From contig JAFMSR010000002.1 in assembly GCA_022818135.1 (NCBI GenBank), positions 40,189,759 to 40,253,758 of the forward strand: a stretch of 64,000 nucleotides of DNA, written 5' to 3'. Under the pieces are notes generated by a model, which saw only the letters and a program-made list of their open reading frames with translations, searched no databases and was not told where the DNA came from. The position numbers and the translations under genes were made by a program. The DNA comes from Saxidomus purpurata. Taxonomy: Eukaryota > Mollusca > Bivalvia > Venerida > Veneridae. Below are positions 33,601-48,600 of this stretch, piece by piece. Numbering within the stretch: the first letter of the stretch is position 1; the number at the start of each line of letters is the position of its first letter.

Positions 33601-36600
33601 CTTAAAAATTCTTCACCTTTGTTATACCCCATGTATGTTAGTTAATGAGTTGATATCTCTGTATTTTAGCTTGATTTACGTTGTGCATAAGGTTTCCAGC
33701 CTCTGCTGTAACTTTTGATCACTTTTACATCAAACCAGTGTTAGCCGCCCATGTGGCACTGGCAGCATGTGTATGGTCACAATAGGGATTGGGCATACAG
33801 GGGTTCACCACAGTGTATAGTTTAATGTTCTCCCGCTACACAGCTTATTGCATTGGTTGGTTATTAAGCAGCCATAAGTATAAGACTTTTAGAGTGCACA
33901 GTCAAATCTGTCTTAAAGCAGCTAGTTTAAAGATACTCCAACTATGACCACTTAAAGCATAAAGCAGGTGAACATTTAAGCAGGTGGTCACATAAACAGG
34001 TAGTTGTTCAAATCACTTGCTCGGGTTCAACAGTATATTATGTTCATTTTATAATATTTCAGAGACTAATTGTATGTTTAGAGGAGAGTCTGTACATCCA
34101 CAACATTCGAGATATGAAAGTTCTACACACCATACGCGATACTCCACCCAATCCCCATGGTTTGGTTGCATTGTCTATTAACAATGACAACTGTTTCCTA
34201 GCTTACCCTGGTAGTAATCAGATCGGTGAAGTTCAAATATTTGATACCATTAATCTCGTAAGTTGTTTTCATCAAATCTTGATTTGTAGACTTTTAGCCC
34301 CTATAATTAGCCTTTCATGCTTTTATTGGTCATATTTGTATCTTTTCATCATTCAAGTTGAGTTAATTAATTTTACAAGAGTTGTCAAATAGACACTTGG
34401 TCGAATGGTTAGAGTGGCTTTCTTGAAATCACTGTAACCTCTCACAGATTGAGGGCCATGGTTTAGCGCTCTGCTACTGACCATGTCTCTTTATGTGAGA
34501 AAGTTGGCAGTTTCTTACAGTGGATCAGAGTCTAGTACTGGTTCTACCCAGGAACGGTTGTTAAGGCAAACTGGCCCTCTGTTAAAATGACCAAGGCTGG
34601 AACGGGTGTTAAACTCAAACAACAACAATGAGCTGTCAAATAATTATGATAGAAATGAATTTATGTGTTGTAGAGAAGTGTATTGTGTACATTTCAGCGA
34701 GCTGTAACCATGATACCAGCACATGATAACCCTTTAGCTGCCATAACCTTCAATGCTCAAGGAACAAAGATAGCTACTGCTTCTGAAAAAGTAATCATTA
34801 ATTTGTATTTTCTGAATGATGCAGTAATACTTGAATCAGCTTCTTAACTGCAGAGCTCAGCCTTCCCTACCAATTGCCAGAATTACCAGAAGTAGTGTTA
34901 ACAGGTTTTTCAAAGTGTCAAATAAGTTTTGGTACTTGTGACAGACATTTAATCAGTTCTGTGAAACTGAAGTCAGACTCCGAATTCCATCTCCGTGGCA
35001 ACACATTGCCTAGTAACAATATGTCCAAACAATCGCTATTCATATGCTGTTGTCTCAGCTCTAAGAGAGGTTGCACAGTCACATGATATCAAATGCACCA
35101 GTCCACAAGAATGGTAGGTGTAGTCTGAAGACAAAAACAACAGAGAATAAGTCAGATGTAACTTTCAGTTAAGCTTTGTTATCTCTTACGAAGGCATAGG
35201 GATATAGCTTTGATATTGTCTATCCTTCCCTCCATGGGTAGTGATGCCTAAGCTAGAGGTATTCAGTGGTTTGGAGTAAATGAATAAACCTGGTAGAAAT
35301 TTTACAACTATGACAGACAAAAGCTCTAGAAGTTTCATTAACGTTTTAAAGATCAACATAGATTTTTATGAATCAGTACTACATATATTTCCTACTGCAT
35401 CAACTAATGCTGGATATTTTATTGTTTTTAAAGGAAGTTATATTGTAACAAACAACTGTATGGACTATATATACATTACAGGGAACTGTGATAAGAGTGT
35501 TCTCTGCTCCTGATGGTCAGAAATTGTTTGAGTTCAGAAGAGGAATGAAGAGGTAAGTAGTCTTGATACACAAGTTGTCACATTTTATACATATCAGTTT
35601 TTAGCTCAATTATTGCAGTCACCATTGCGTCAGCGTTGCACTTTTGCTGAAAGCTTTTCATGTAGCTACTTAGTAACTATTGTGGACAGTATTACAGTTA
35701 CGTTACTATTTACAGAATTTATCTGAATCTTCACTGAAGTATGCAGAGGCATCAGATAATTAATAAGTTAGAAAACTATTGACAGATTTTAATTCAAATT
35801 ATGGCCCTTGCTGGACTCGTTAATTTTGGTGAAGAAGTTTTGCATGCAGGTTGCATTCAAGGTCATAATTGTTATCCCAATAACCACATACAGGAGTAAT
35901 TTTAAACTTAACAGAAGTCTTTAGTGAGAAGCAGTGGTAGTGCGTTCGTCTCAGAATTGTTGTAGGGTCCCTGGTGTGTTGTTTTGCAATCAAGAAAAAT
36001 AAATTCGTATAAATTAAACATTTTTGGTTAAAGTTGAAGTTTTGTGTGCAGACTATAATTTGGTTAATGTTTTGTTTAATGGCTTCAAATGGTTTAAAGT
36101 TTTTGCATTCACATTATCATTTGGTTAAACTGTTCTCCTGTTAAAGTTGTGGAATCTTACTTTCGAATGTTGTAATCTGAACTAGTGAATTTTGGCTACA
36201 TACTGCTGAACTTTTAGATCTGACCTGTCCATGGACAAGTGAAAAAATATAGGATTTCCACACAGCTGCTGTATTATGAAAAAACCATCATTAGATCATG
36301 ACTAGCGTAACTGTAAAGCTGCATGTCTTTATCTATGTGGCTTGTTACATTATTTCACATAACACACTATTTTTCGGAATAATTTTCACCACCCAATGAG
36401 TCTCTCTCATAACACTAGACAATTTTATGAAATATTAACTTGTCAATGAGACTTGAAGCTTTGATTCATCCTCCTGTTTACTTCTTAATGGCTAGTGACA
36501 GGTCAGGAGGTGTAGGTCAAAGGTAGGACTCCCGGCAACATCTGAACCATAGACACTAGAGGCAGGAAGTGTTCGCATTATCTCACCTTGCTGAAGAACT

Positions 36601-39600
36601 TTAAATAAATCAGTTGTATGTATATTCAGACTAGGTACAGCAGACTGTTGTTGCTACAATAAAGTGCATGTTGAAATGTTTACACACTCAACATTTAACA
36701 TTTTGCTTCTCTGCCATTGACTGTAGATTTTGATTTCTGTAGCAACAAAAGAATTCTAAATGTTTTTATGTATAATTTCAGATGTGTACATATACACTCA
36801 CTGGCATTTAGTTCTGACTCTGTGTACCTGAGTGCATCAAGTAACACAGAAACTGTACATATATTTAAATTAGAGACTCAGAAAGATACGTAAGTATGGG
36901 AATCAAATTTCATACACTTGTTCTGTTGTAAATTTTACCATCATTTCTTGTGATATATCTTACAAAATACCTCTTTTCCTTCAATAACTCTAAGCTAAAT
37001 CAAAACATAGAGAACTGTGCTTTGAAGTTAAGATTGTTAATTGTTTACAAAAAATTTAATTTAGGGTTAGTTTGTTTAAACATATAAATGTTGGCCCCTT
37101 TCAAATATGTGGGTACAAACTGTACATTCAGCTTGTACATTTCATATTTAGCCTAAATATATAGATACTGACCTGTAATTATTACATTCTGTTACAGTAA
37201 ACCACAAGAGGACCAATCCAGTTGGATGAGTTATGTGAATACAGCGACCAAACAGTTTGCTACCTACTTACCTAGTCCCGTTACTGATATGTTCAATCAG
37301 GGTCGGGCTTTTGCCATCTGTAAACTTCCGAACCAAGGCCTTAAGAATGTCTGTGCAATAGCTAAGTATGTATCTATGTCAGAGGTATCTTTTGTTCTAT
37401 ACATCACTGATTCATATCATATTTCTTACAATTATTAGCAATGGTTTATTGCTTTGGAAAAGTAGTTCTTTCTATATTATATTGTACAATTATAGACTAA
37501 CTTTGAGGTCGATATATAGTTTTGCGGGCCAGTTAAAAAGTGTTATTGACTGAGGGCAAAGTTCGAGGTCAATATCAGTTTTTGACAGGTCTGTAAAACT
37601 ATATATTGACCTCAACATCAGTCTAAAATGAATATATGGTTAACCACATAAAAAGTAGTGACAATATGCGAAAATATAATTGAAATGATGTCTTGAAATC
37701 TGTGCTATGCATACTTTTGCGGACCCGGCACGTGATCGCTATCGGCCAATCCGGATTAAGTATTTATCATAGATATACAATATCACTGATTATCTGACAA
37801 ATTTTCCCTAATAGTTGGCTTTGTGGATGCCATAGAAACAACTACAATGCCACTTTATAAAATTGTCAAATGAAAACATTTTGCACAAGTTTTGTGTACT
37901 TCTGAGAAAAATCTCAATGTGTTGTTGGTTGTCATTAGTGACTTGTACAGTATAACGTAGTGATTAATGATTACATCACCTTCATGTTGTTCACAAGTCC
38001 ACAGGCTACCTGTAGATTAGTACCAGAATAAAACAGCACATTATATTGTATAACCTGTGCTCATAGTAAAGTGCAGTACTATTTAAAAGTAATTGATATT
38101 CATATTAACAGTATCAGAGAAGCTAATAGGTAACTATTTTGCAACTATTTTTAGCTCGACTATTCGGAGAATATGGGGAGCTATTACAGTCACTTGTACG
38201 TCGGCGTTGCTTCTTTGGTTAAAGTTTTGCCTGCTAGGTACTATCATGCACATATCTCAGTTACCACTTATGATATTGACTTGAAACTTTGTAAATGTCT
38301 TTAGGGGTGTCATACAATCAAGTCAGATAACTCTTGTATAAATTTAGTACAAATTATGGCCCTTGTTTGACTTTGAAAATTTGGTTAAAGTTTTGCCTGC
38401 TAGGTACTATCATGTACATATCTCAGTAACCACTTGTGATATTGACTTGAAACTTCGTTAATGTCTCTAGGGGTGTCACACTGTCAAGTCAGATAACTCT
38501 TGTATAAATTTAGTGCAAATTATGGCCCTTGTTTGATTTTGAAAATTTGGTTAAAGTTTTGCCTGCTAGGTACTAGATTTGGTTAAAGTTTTGCCTGCTA
38601 GGTACTATCATGCACATATCTCAGTTACCACTTATGATATTGACTTGAAACTTTGTAAATGTCTTTAGGGGTGTCACACAGTCAAGTGAGATAACTCTTG
38701 TATAAATTTAGTACAAATTATGGCCCTTGTTTGACTTTGAAAATTTGGTTAAAGTTTTGCCTGCTAGGTACTATCATGCACATATCTCAGTAACCACTTA
38801 TGGTATTGACTTGAACTTTGTTAATGTCTTAAGGGGTGTCACACAGTCAAGACAGATAACTCTTGTATAAATTTGATACAAATTATGGCCCTTGTTTGAC
38901 TTTGAAAATTTGTTTAAAGTTTGCCTGCTATGTACTATCGTGCACATATCTCAGTAACCACTTATGATATTGACTTGAAACTTTGTTAATGTCTTAAGGG
39001 GTGTCACACAGTCAAGACAGATAACTCTTGTTTAAATTTAGTGCAAATTATGGCCCTTGTTTGATTTTGAAAATTTGGTTAAAGTTTTGCATGCAAGGTA
39101 CTATCATGGACATATCTCAGTAACCACTTATGGTAGTTGTATCAAACTTAGCAATAGTGTTCAGGGGTACATTTTGTATCAAATAATTAATTTACCAAAA
39201 ATTAAATATATAGTGATAGATTTTGACTTTTTTTATAATTCAACTTTCCTAGTTTATACTTAATAGTTAGCAGAATTTTGTTTTGCTATTATACTGATAA
39301 AAGTTTTGTTTTATTAGCAAACACCCACAATAGTCGAGCTTGCTGTCTTATGGACAGCTCTTGTTTTACCTTTAATCACTTACCACAAAGTGGAAAATTT
39401 GGTTGTACGGTACCTACGTTCTAGCTGTGTAAGACTGAACTGGTTTCCGAGTGGTTCAAAGACATATAACTGAAATTTCGTGTTTTGATAATGAAATGGG
39501 GAACAAAATCTAATAATAGTTTAATTGGACGAATAATTATCTGATGCTACTTAACTGGTTCATTAAATCGTATCCATAGCTGATATTAAATCGTACCCAT

Positions 39601-42600
39601 ACTGCGCATGCAGCAGACCTTTATGCAGTCCATAATTTCCAACGAGGGCTTTGGATACATTTATTTTGTTGAATGCAATTTTAATGCAAAATTATATATA
39701 GCAATGAAATTGCATCCTAGATACACATTGCATAACTACATTATAGATATGTCTGTTTTAATAGCTTAACCATAAGGATAAAACATGAACATTACCAATT
39801 TCTGATAAACTTCATCAGTGGTAAAATGGGTTCAGCAAAAATAGGAGAAGAAAATTAACAAATAGTCCACCATGGGATTTGGACTTTAAGCATCAGGGTG
39901 ACACGCCATTGACGTATTCAGTTGACTAGTTATGTTATGATATTTGAAGAATATGAAGGAAAAGGTAGTATAATAATGTAGTGCAGCAATGTAGCTTAAT
40001 CTAGTTTACTTGTCTTGTCTGTATTTCTTTGATGCACTGTACTTAGCGTCACAATTTATTCAATTTATTCAATGATTGAGACGTTTAAAATAGTTGCTTT
40101 CACATTGTCTGCTTTATAGGTGTTCACTTTCCCTTTAAAATCTGAACTAGGGCTTTTATCTTGGCGTGTGCTCACTATGGTTGAAAAACCCCATTTATAT
40201 ACATACATGTTTACGTTTAAACAAATAGAGGTGTTAAAGCAGGATCTTTTCAAAATGTAAAAAGTTTTATTTGTTATGATAATTACACTCAGAAAATAGT
40301 GCTCCGATGATGAGGTAAAAATAGTCAGGTGTTAGAGCATAGATTAAACTAAGCCTCTGCAGGGCCTGGAGATCTGCTAGCGTTTTTGAACTACTAGGAT
40401 ACCAGTTGAGGGATGTGATTAGGCTTTTCATTGTCATGACATATTTATATATTTCTTCTAAGCACGAAACCACATGCATTTACAAACCAACACCTGTTAT
40501 AATCAGAAAAACTTGGAATTAAATGTTTTGTATAAGTACAATTTTTCTTGGTAAGTATGGAACTGGTGATATTGTATGAACTTGACAGAAAGAGTTCAGG
40601 TAGTCATAACAAAAGAATTCTAGAATGCATTTTACAGGTGCAGATGTAGTATTTATTACGTCATTGGGGCCCCGTGGCCCCCACAAAAACCTGTGGGGCA
40701 AAAAAGTATTTATTCGTCAGATTGTATTTGGTCTGCTCCACTGTAAAAAGGGGCCTCCGTTACTAAAAATATATTTTTTTTAATGTCTTCTTCTGGTGAA
40801 CCAGTGGAAGGAATGAATTCTGAACCAACTACAGTAACTATACAATACTATAGTGTACCAGCACTCATAAGTACTGTAGTGCTTTTGGTGTCACTAACTT
40901 AGTTAAATTGTATATGTTGAGTTACCACAAAGTGTTTATGTAAAAATATGTTACACATTCTTCTTGCTTGCCAATAGCTGACTTTAGTAGGTAGCATGGG
41001 GTGTTAGGTATTTCAATTTATCTTAATTTCTTTTTCCTTCTGAAGGTTGCCATTGTTAAGTCAGGAGTTTGTGGTGGAAGTGAAAATTTGCCTCGTTAAA
41101 TCTGTAATATTTTAGACTTTCTCTGCTTTAACCTGTTATTTCCCCATTTCATAGAGTATAGTAGAATTTATTTACCATACTGCTTCACATTTCCTTTGAT
41201 AGTCAGTAAACAAGTGATTTTAACACTTTTCAACTTTGTATATTTATATATACAGCTCCTTATTTTCGTAAGAGAAACAAAGCTAGGGACGGGAATGTGC
41301 ATGTTTGGCTTTTAGTACCAACTTATCCTTCTTGATTCTGCAGCTGTTATTGCACTTAAAACATGAAAATGAGAATAATGAGCAATTAAAGATCTTACAC
41401 CATGCTTAAAAGAATGTTTGACAACATGCGACATGTGATCATGGCCTGCCCTGGTCACATAGGGAATAATATCTGTCACAGCTGGTACTTTTAATATATG
41501 AATTCTTGCACCGAAGTGAAATCATGAATGCCAGTTGGAATAGGAATATTTTAATATGAACCTTGTTTTCTTTTCAGTATACAGAAAGTACCACGCCTTC
41601 TTGTAGCATCACAAGACGGCTATCTATACATTTATAACCTAGATCCTAACGAGGGCGGAGAATGCATGCTCCTACGACAACATGGGTAAAACATTTATAG
41701 TCAGTTTTAGTTTTCTTTGTGTTGCAAATACCATTTGGTAAAAGTGTCGTCAAGTGGTCACCATGAATTTGGTGTAACAATGAGATCAGTGGCTTAAATA
41801 ATTATGTCTCCCACTAAGTAGAGGGAGACATATTTATTTAGTGCTGTAACTGCTGTTCGTCCTTCCGTCTGTCAGAAAAGTTTGTCCACGCAACTCCCCC
41901 TACACGCCTGGATGGATTTTACTGAAACTTGGTACTTGCAGTTGTGCATCTCATTGGCATTTTCCGGTTCAATGATTCTTAGTGGAGTTATTGGCCATTG
42001 TCATTAACCTTAACCCTAGCTGTAAGTTTGTCCGCGCACAACTTCTTATACCCCTCATTGGATTACAACCAAATTTATCTGAATGATCAGTGCCAAGCCT
42101 AGTTGTGCATGTTGACGGCATTTTCCAGTTCAGTGATTCTTAGCAGAGTTATTGTCCATTTTCGTTAACCCTAACTGTAACTCTTACTTTTTTAAGGCCA
42201 AATTTTTTCTAAGGCCAAAAAAAAATTAAGTCCAACTTTTTTTTGTTAGGCCAAAATGTCTTCTTTTTTTTAACGTAAGGTCCATAAAAAATAATTTCGA
42301 TAAACCACCGCAAAAAATAAAATGAAACAACTTCTATTTCAAATTACTTGTAATCCTGTGTATCATACTAAGTTAAGTGGTGGGAAACATATGATTTTTT
42401 GTGTGTGAAAAAGAAACTCTAGTTTCAGTTTACAATTAGCAGAGTCTTAAATACAAATGAGTTATTATTACGTTTTACTCTACAGTTTGGATGGAAGATT
42501 GTCTGAGGGAGGTAATGTGTCTGAGCCTCCTTCTGGAGCAGCAGATAGACCACTTACGCAGACCTCAAACCCGGTGAGCTATGCAGGTTCACTGAAGCGT

Positions 42601-45600
42601 GTCGAGTCAACAGGAGATGGTACACCACCCAGGCACACTGCAGGTAAGCCCGTCCCCAGTCCCTCTACATCGCCGTTCAGGCTGGAGAGTTATGCCACGG
42701 TCCTGCAGCAGGGCAAGCCAGGACCTCAGTTAGTTGGAGAGGATCAAGTAACAGAGATTGACATTATACTTGATGGAAGAGGTAACTGACACTTTTGCAC
42801 ATGCACTTTAGACCTTACCATATGTATAATATTAAGCATGTTTCTATGGTGATAGAAATGTTTCAGTTACCTTTTTATCATAGTAGTGTTAACAGTTTAA
42901 TTCCAAACAATGAAAATGTGTACTTAATACTTTAACAGTTTATACTAAAGTATCATATTTATGTTTCATTAACTGCATCTTCATTTTTAGCTCGACTTTT
43001 CTATGAAAAGGGGAGCTATCCTACTATCTTCTGTCGTCCTTCGTGTCGGGTCATTGGCGTCACACCTTGGTTAAGTTTTTCGTACCACCCCACTTTTATT
43101 TCAAAAGTATTAGAGGTATGGCTTTGAAACTTACCATACTTGTTTACCATCATAACCTCCATATACAGACCAGAGTACATAACTCTGTCAAGGTTTTTGA
43201 CAGAATTATGGCCCTTTTTTGACTTAGAAAGTGTATTGAGCTTGGTTAAGTTTTTGGTACCACCTCACTTTATTTCAAAACCATTGGAGGTATTGCTTTG
43301 AAACTAACCATACTTGTTTACCATCATGACCTACATCAACAGACAAGAGGACATAACTCTGTCAAGGTTTTTGACAGAATTATGCCCCTTTTTGACTTAG
43401 AAAATACATTGAATATGGGTAAAATCCACTTATTGCCTTAACCCTTTGAGATATTGCTTTGAAACTTTTAATGCTATTTCACATCATTACCCCCATCTGT
43501 ACGCAAGGGGACGTAACTCTGTCAGGGATTTGTTTTAAAAATTAAGGCCTTTTATCGACTTAGAATCTTGGTTAAGTTTTTCGTACCAGTCCACTTTTTG
43601 ACTGAACTGTTTGAGATATTAATTTGAAAGTTGGAATACTTGTTTACCATCATGATTCCCAAACATGGGCAGGAGAAGGTAATTCTGTCAAGGATTTTAT
43701 TTGAATTATGGCCCTTTTTGACTTAGAAACTCAGTTAAAATTTTCATTCTTGTCCACTTGTTAACTTAACCATTTGAGATATTACTTTGAAAGTTGGAGT
43801 ACTTATGTACCATCGTAAGACCTATCTGTAAGCAAGAGAAGATAACTCTGTGAAAAATTTTTTTGATTTGTACTTAGAAATTCCTAGTTAAAGTCTTGTG
43901 TGCCCTTAACTGTCAAAGTTTTGTTTTATTGGCAAGCACTAAAAAAGTCGAGCACGCTGTCCTACTGACAGCTCTTGTTAGTCCCCAACTAGTTTTTTCT
44001 GTAGGGGATTTTAGGTTTACTTTCTATCTGTCTGTCTGTCTGTCTGTCTGTCCATCTGTCTGTTCATTTGCAAATTCTGGATAGTGCAATAACTTCAATA
44101 CAAATAGTCATAGCTTAAAAGAAAGTTCACATAGTCATGAGTTGATACAGATTAGAGATAAGTAATCTTGAAATATATTGATTTTAGCTCAGCTGAGCAC
44201 AAAGTGCTTGTGATGAGATATTGTGATTGCCATGTGCTCAATGCTGTGTGTTGATTGTCCTTTGTCATTAACATTTTGCTTCAAGTGACATCTCTGAAAC
44301 TACTTTTCCCATTTTGTTGAAACTTCATAGCAACCATTCTGTCACAAAATACCTTCAGTGCTAGATGATCCATGCAGGAATCTGGATGACATGGCAACTC
44401 GAAAGGAAATTTAAAAATTCTTCAAATTAGAAACCAAAGGCTTTATTTTAAAGTAATTTAATAGAAATGCCTCTTTACTGACTCATTACCAAATTCCTTT
44501 AAGGTCTGTAAGTTTATAAAAACATGGCCACCAAGGAGTCTGTAAAGTGAACTTTAAAGAAAAAACTTCCCGCAAACCATTGGTCAAGTTTTCAAATGAT
44601 TTCACTGGATTTGTGTTTAAAAACACTGCTGGTTGCTGAGAAAAAACTTCTTGCAAACCATTGGTCAAGTTTTGAAATGATTTCACTGGATTTGTATTTA
44701 AATACACTGCTGGTTGCTTGTAGGGAACTTTCCATTATGAACAGTTGTATGTAGAAAGAAACTTTAAGAAACTCTTCATAGAAAGAGAAGTCCTTGGATT
44801 GCTTTAAAAGATCAGTTATTGAAATTAATGGGGTTGAAGGAGCTTGGAAGATACAGTAAATCTCAGGTGAGCAATATAGGGCCATGCTAATATACAGCCG
44901 TCCTTATGTTGGTGCTGTTATACTAAGTACCTTAACATTTTCACTAAAGATTTTTTCATAATTTTTGAGTAATGGTCTACACAAGTAGGGGATGTTGTAT
45001 TACCTTTCAACACTTCAGTATTTTGGTATCATTCAGTATCATACCGGTACCTGGCCTGACGCATATTGTCTTTTAGGAAGCATAGTAACACTGACCTTTC
45101 CTCACAAATTCACTTGCCAGGCTACAAGCTAAACATTGCTATATGCTACATTACAATGTTATATCATATATCGGGTGGGATTCTTTTTGTGTACAGGGAA
45201 TTTATCCCTACTCTCAATATTAATATTTATCTCAAACATAACAGCATATAAATTTTATGTGGAAGATAATTGTTTGCAAAATGATGTACTAAATTTTCAC
45301 TGTATCTTTTTTTTCAATATTCTCTCTGCTCACAAATATAGCAAAAATTAAATTTACATGAAAAAAACTGATATATGGTATTACATTTTCTTTTTTTAAA
45401 AAGTCAGCTGTATAGTAGATAACTTATACCCTTCATAAAATCATCAGTATTCATCACTTAGATTTATGCGCACATTGAGCACTTAACTTTAAATAGCATT
45501 GCTAGCAAGAGCACCAAAACCCACAGGGAAGATAAGAGACAAACATCTCTTACCAGAATGCACAACAATGTATTAAACAGCCTATGATCAGCCTTGCAAT

Positions 45601-48600
45601 GAGTTAAAGACACGTTTCTTTATCCTTAAATTGATAAATATTGGTAATGAAAACAGCTGGACACTGTGCCAGATTGTAGAGATGCGTCTCTGGGTACAAA
45701 GGTATCACAGAAGCAGACCTAACCTTCAATGATTTAGGTCAGAGTTAGACCATGCATAAGATGGTTTAGTTAAAAGTAGAAGTAAATCATGATGTACATA
45801 TTGTTGACCTTTAGCTTACTTTCTGTACCAATTCTTAGTTGTTGTTTGGTTTGGATGTTGTTAAGATCTGTGCAAACATTTGAAAACATTTGCCTTTGTT
45901 TTGAGAACATATTGTTAGTCTGTGTCGCAACTTAGAATGATAACATGTATGTCACAGAGTCACATAACATTCATATCCTGTATAGATCTATATATTTTGT
46001 TACTACAAGAAGATACAGAATTATTTTTTTCTTTTGTTTGTAGTTTTAAGCTCTACTGGATGAAGTCCAGCAGAGCTTGTGGCGTGGTGGTTTGTCCATC
46101 GTCTGCCCGTCTGTCCATCAACATTTCCTTGATAACACTGCAGGTCACAATTTTCATTTGACTTTCATGAAATTTGCTCATAAGGTTGCCTGCTGGGGAT
46201 GGGGGGAGGGGCATTCCTCACTTATGAGTGACTGCTCTTGTTTCTTACTTAATACCTTTCATTATATGTACATACAGTTTACTTATCACTTTTGTGCATT
46301 CTTGTCCGAGCTAGTTCTCAGGAACTACTGGCCCCGTGCTTATAAACATTTCTTGAGCACAATCTCATGCTCAGCACGAAATCATGCTCAAGTAATTTGA
46401 AGTCAATCAAAGTTATATTTATAAACAAAGTTGGATTTATTATAAAAATGTATCAGCTCAAGAAGAGACCTTCTGATTATTGTTATGGAACCAGACTTTG
46501 TGGAACAATATAACCTGAATTTATTCCATATTTCTTTAGCATGATTTTGTGCTGAGCATGAGATTGTGCTCATAAAACGTTTATAAGCACGGGGCCAGAT
46601 TCGAATTCAATGAAACTTCAAAGGTAGCTTCATTATCCAGAGGAGATGGTCACATCATCAGCATTTTCCACTTCAGTGATTTTTCAAGGAGTTACTGTCA
46701 TTTGATTACTTTTTCATGTATACTACGTTTGTGTCCGCACTATTTCTCAGCAACCTGAGGCTGGAATTCAACAAATCTTCATGGGAAGCTTAACTGCATG
46801 TTCTGGATCAATGATTTTGCATTGGATTAAGGCCCTTTCATGCACCTTTCACCCAAAAACCTTGCTTGGCAGGGGGATTGGCCATGTCAACATAGCTCTT
46901 GTCATATTGATAAAAAACTTAGAAATTCTTTGTATATGAAACTTATCTTCAGAATTCAGCTCTTGAGTGATATTTTGTACTCTATAATTATCACCATTTG
47001 TAAAAGTAATCATTCTTGCTTGAACTATGCTGCATTAATAATTTTTGTCAAATGTTTTGAGGAACTGTAATTAATTCACTGTAACAGATGTCCCTTCCTC
47101 AGGTAACTTTTACTACCACCCTGTATACATTGTCAGGATTTTTGTATCTTTCACAAGGTTATTTCAGCTAAGTCTCTGCATTGTTTTATTTATCCCCCCG
47201 CCGAAGGCGAAGGGGATATTAGAAATGCCTCCTCGGTCTCTGGTCCGTCCCGTGCGTCCGTCCCAATTTTGTCCGGAGCATAACTCCAAAAGTACTTGAG
47301 GGATTTTCTTCAAACTTCATACACTGACAGAGCACATTGGGAGGAAGTGCAGTGTGTAAGAACAATAACTCTACTTTGCCTACTTTTAGAGTTATTCCCC
47401 TTTTATCAGATTTACTTGAAAAACTTTGTCCAGAGCATAACTCCAAAAGTACTTGAGGGATTTTCTTCAAACTTAATACACTGACATAGCACATTGGTAG
47501 GAAGTGCAGTGTGCAAGAACAATAACTCTACCTTGCCTACTTTTAGAGTTATGCCCCTTTATCAGATTTACTCTAAAAGTTTTGTCCGGAGCATAACTCC
47601 AAAAGTACTTGAGGGATTTACTTCAAACTTAATACACTGACATAGCACATTGGTAGGAAGTGCAGTGTGCAAGAACAATAACTCTACCTTGCCTACTTTT
47701 AGAGTTATTCCCCTTTATCAGATTTACTTGTCCGAAGCATAACTCCAAAAGTACTTGAGGGATTTTCTTCAAACTTAATACACTGACATAGCACATTGGT
47801 AGGAAGTGCAGTGTGCAAGAACAATAACTCTACCTTGCCTTCTTTTAGAGTTATTCCCCTTTATCAGATTTACTTGTCCGAAGCATAACTCCAAAAGTAC
47901 TTGAGGGATTTTCTTCAAACTTAATACACTGACATAGCACATTGGTAGGAAGTGCAGTGTGCAAGAACAATAACTCTACCTTGCCTACTTTTAGAGTTAT
48001 TCCCCTTTATCAGATTTACTTGTCCGAAGCATAACTCCAAAAGTACTTGAGGGATTTTCTTCAAACTTAATACACTGACATAGCACATTGGTAGGAAGTG
48101 AAGTGTGCAAGAACAACAACTCTACCTTGCCTACTTTTAGAGTTATTCCCCTTTATCAGATTTACTTTAAAAGTTTTGTCCAGAGCATAACTCCAAAAGT
48201 ACTTGAGGGATTTTCTTCAAACTTAATACACTGACATAGCACATTGGTAGGAAGTGCAGTGTGTAAGAACAATAACTCTACCTTGCCTACTTTTAGAGTT
48301 ATTCCCCTTTATCAGATTTACTTGAAAAACTTTGTCCGGAGCATAACTCCAAAAGTACTTGAGGGATTTTCTTCAAACTTAATACACTGACATAGCACAT
48401 TGGTAGGAAGCGCAGTGTGCAAGAACAATAACTCTACCTTGTCTACTTTTAGTCAAATAGAAAAATATCATACCTATACTGATAATGAACATTAATATAA
48501 TTTTGCAAACCTTCTCTTCATTGCCTTATTCTTTTTCCACTTACTTGAAAACTGTACTCAGCATGACCATAACTATACGGCTTTTTAGGGATTTCCTCTC

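Noticed and set aside
40267..40479. Minus-strand open frame in WIPI2 intron 8
   Set aside because: No recognisable domain, no splice signals in phase and no neighbouring coding pieces; treated as chance.
47219..47494. Open frames within the D-element array
   Set aside because: They run across tandem non-coding units and break at unit differences; no known protein.
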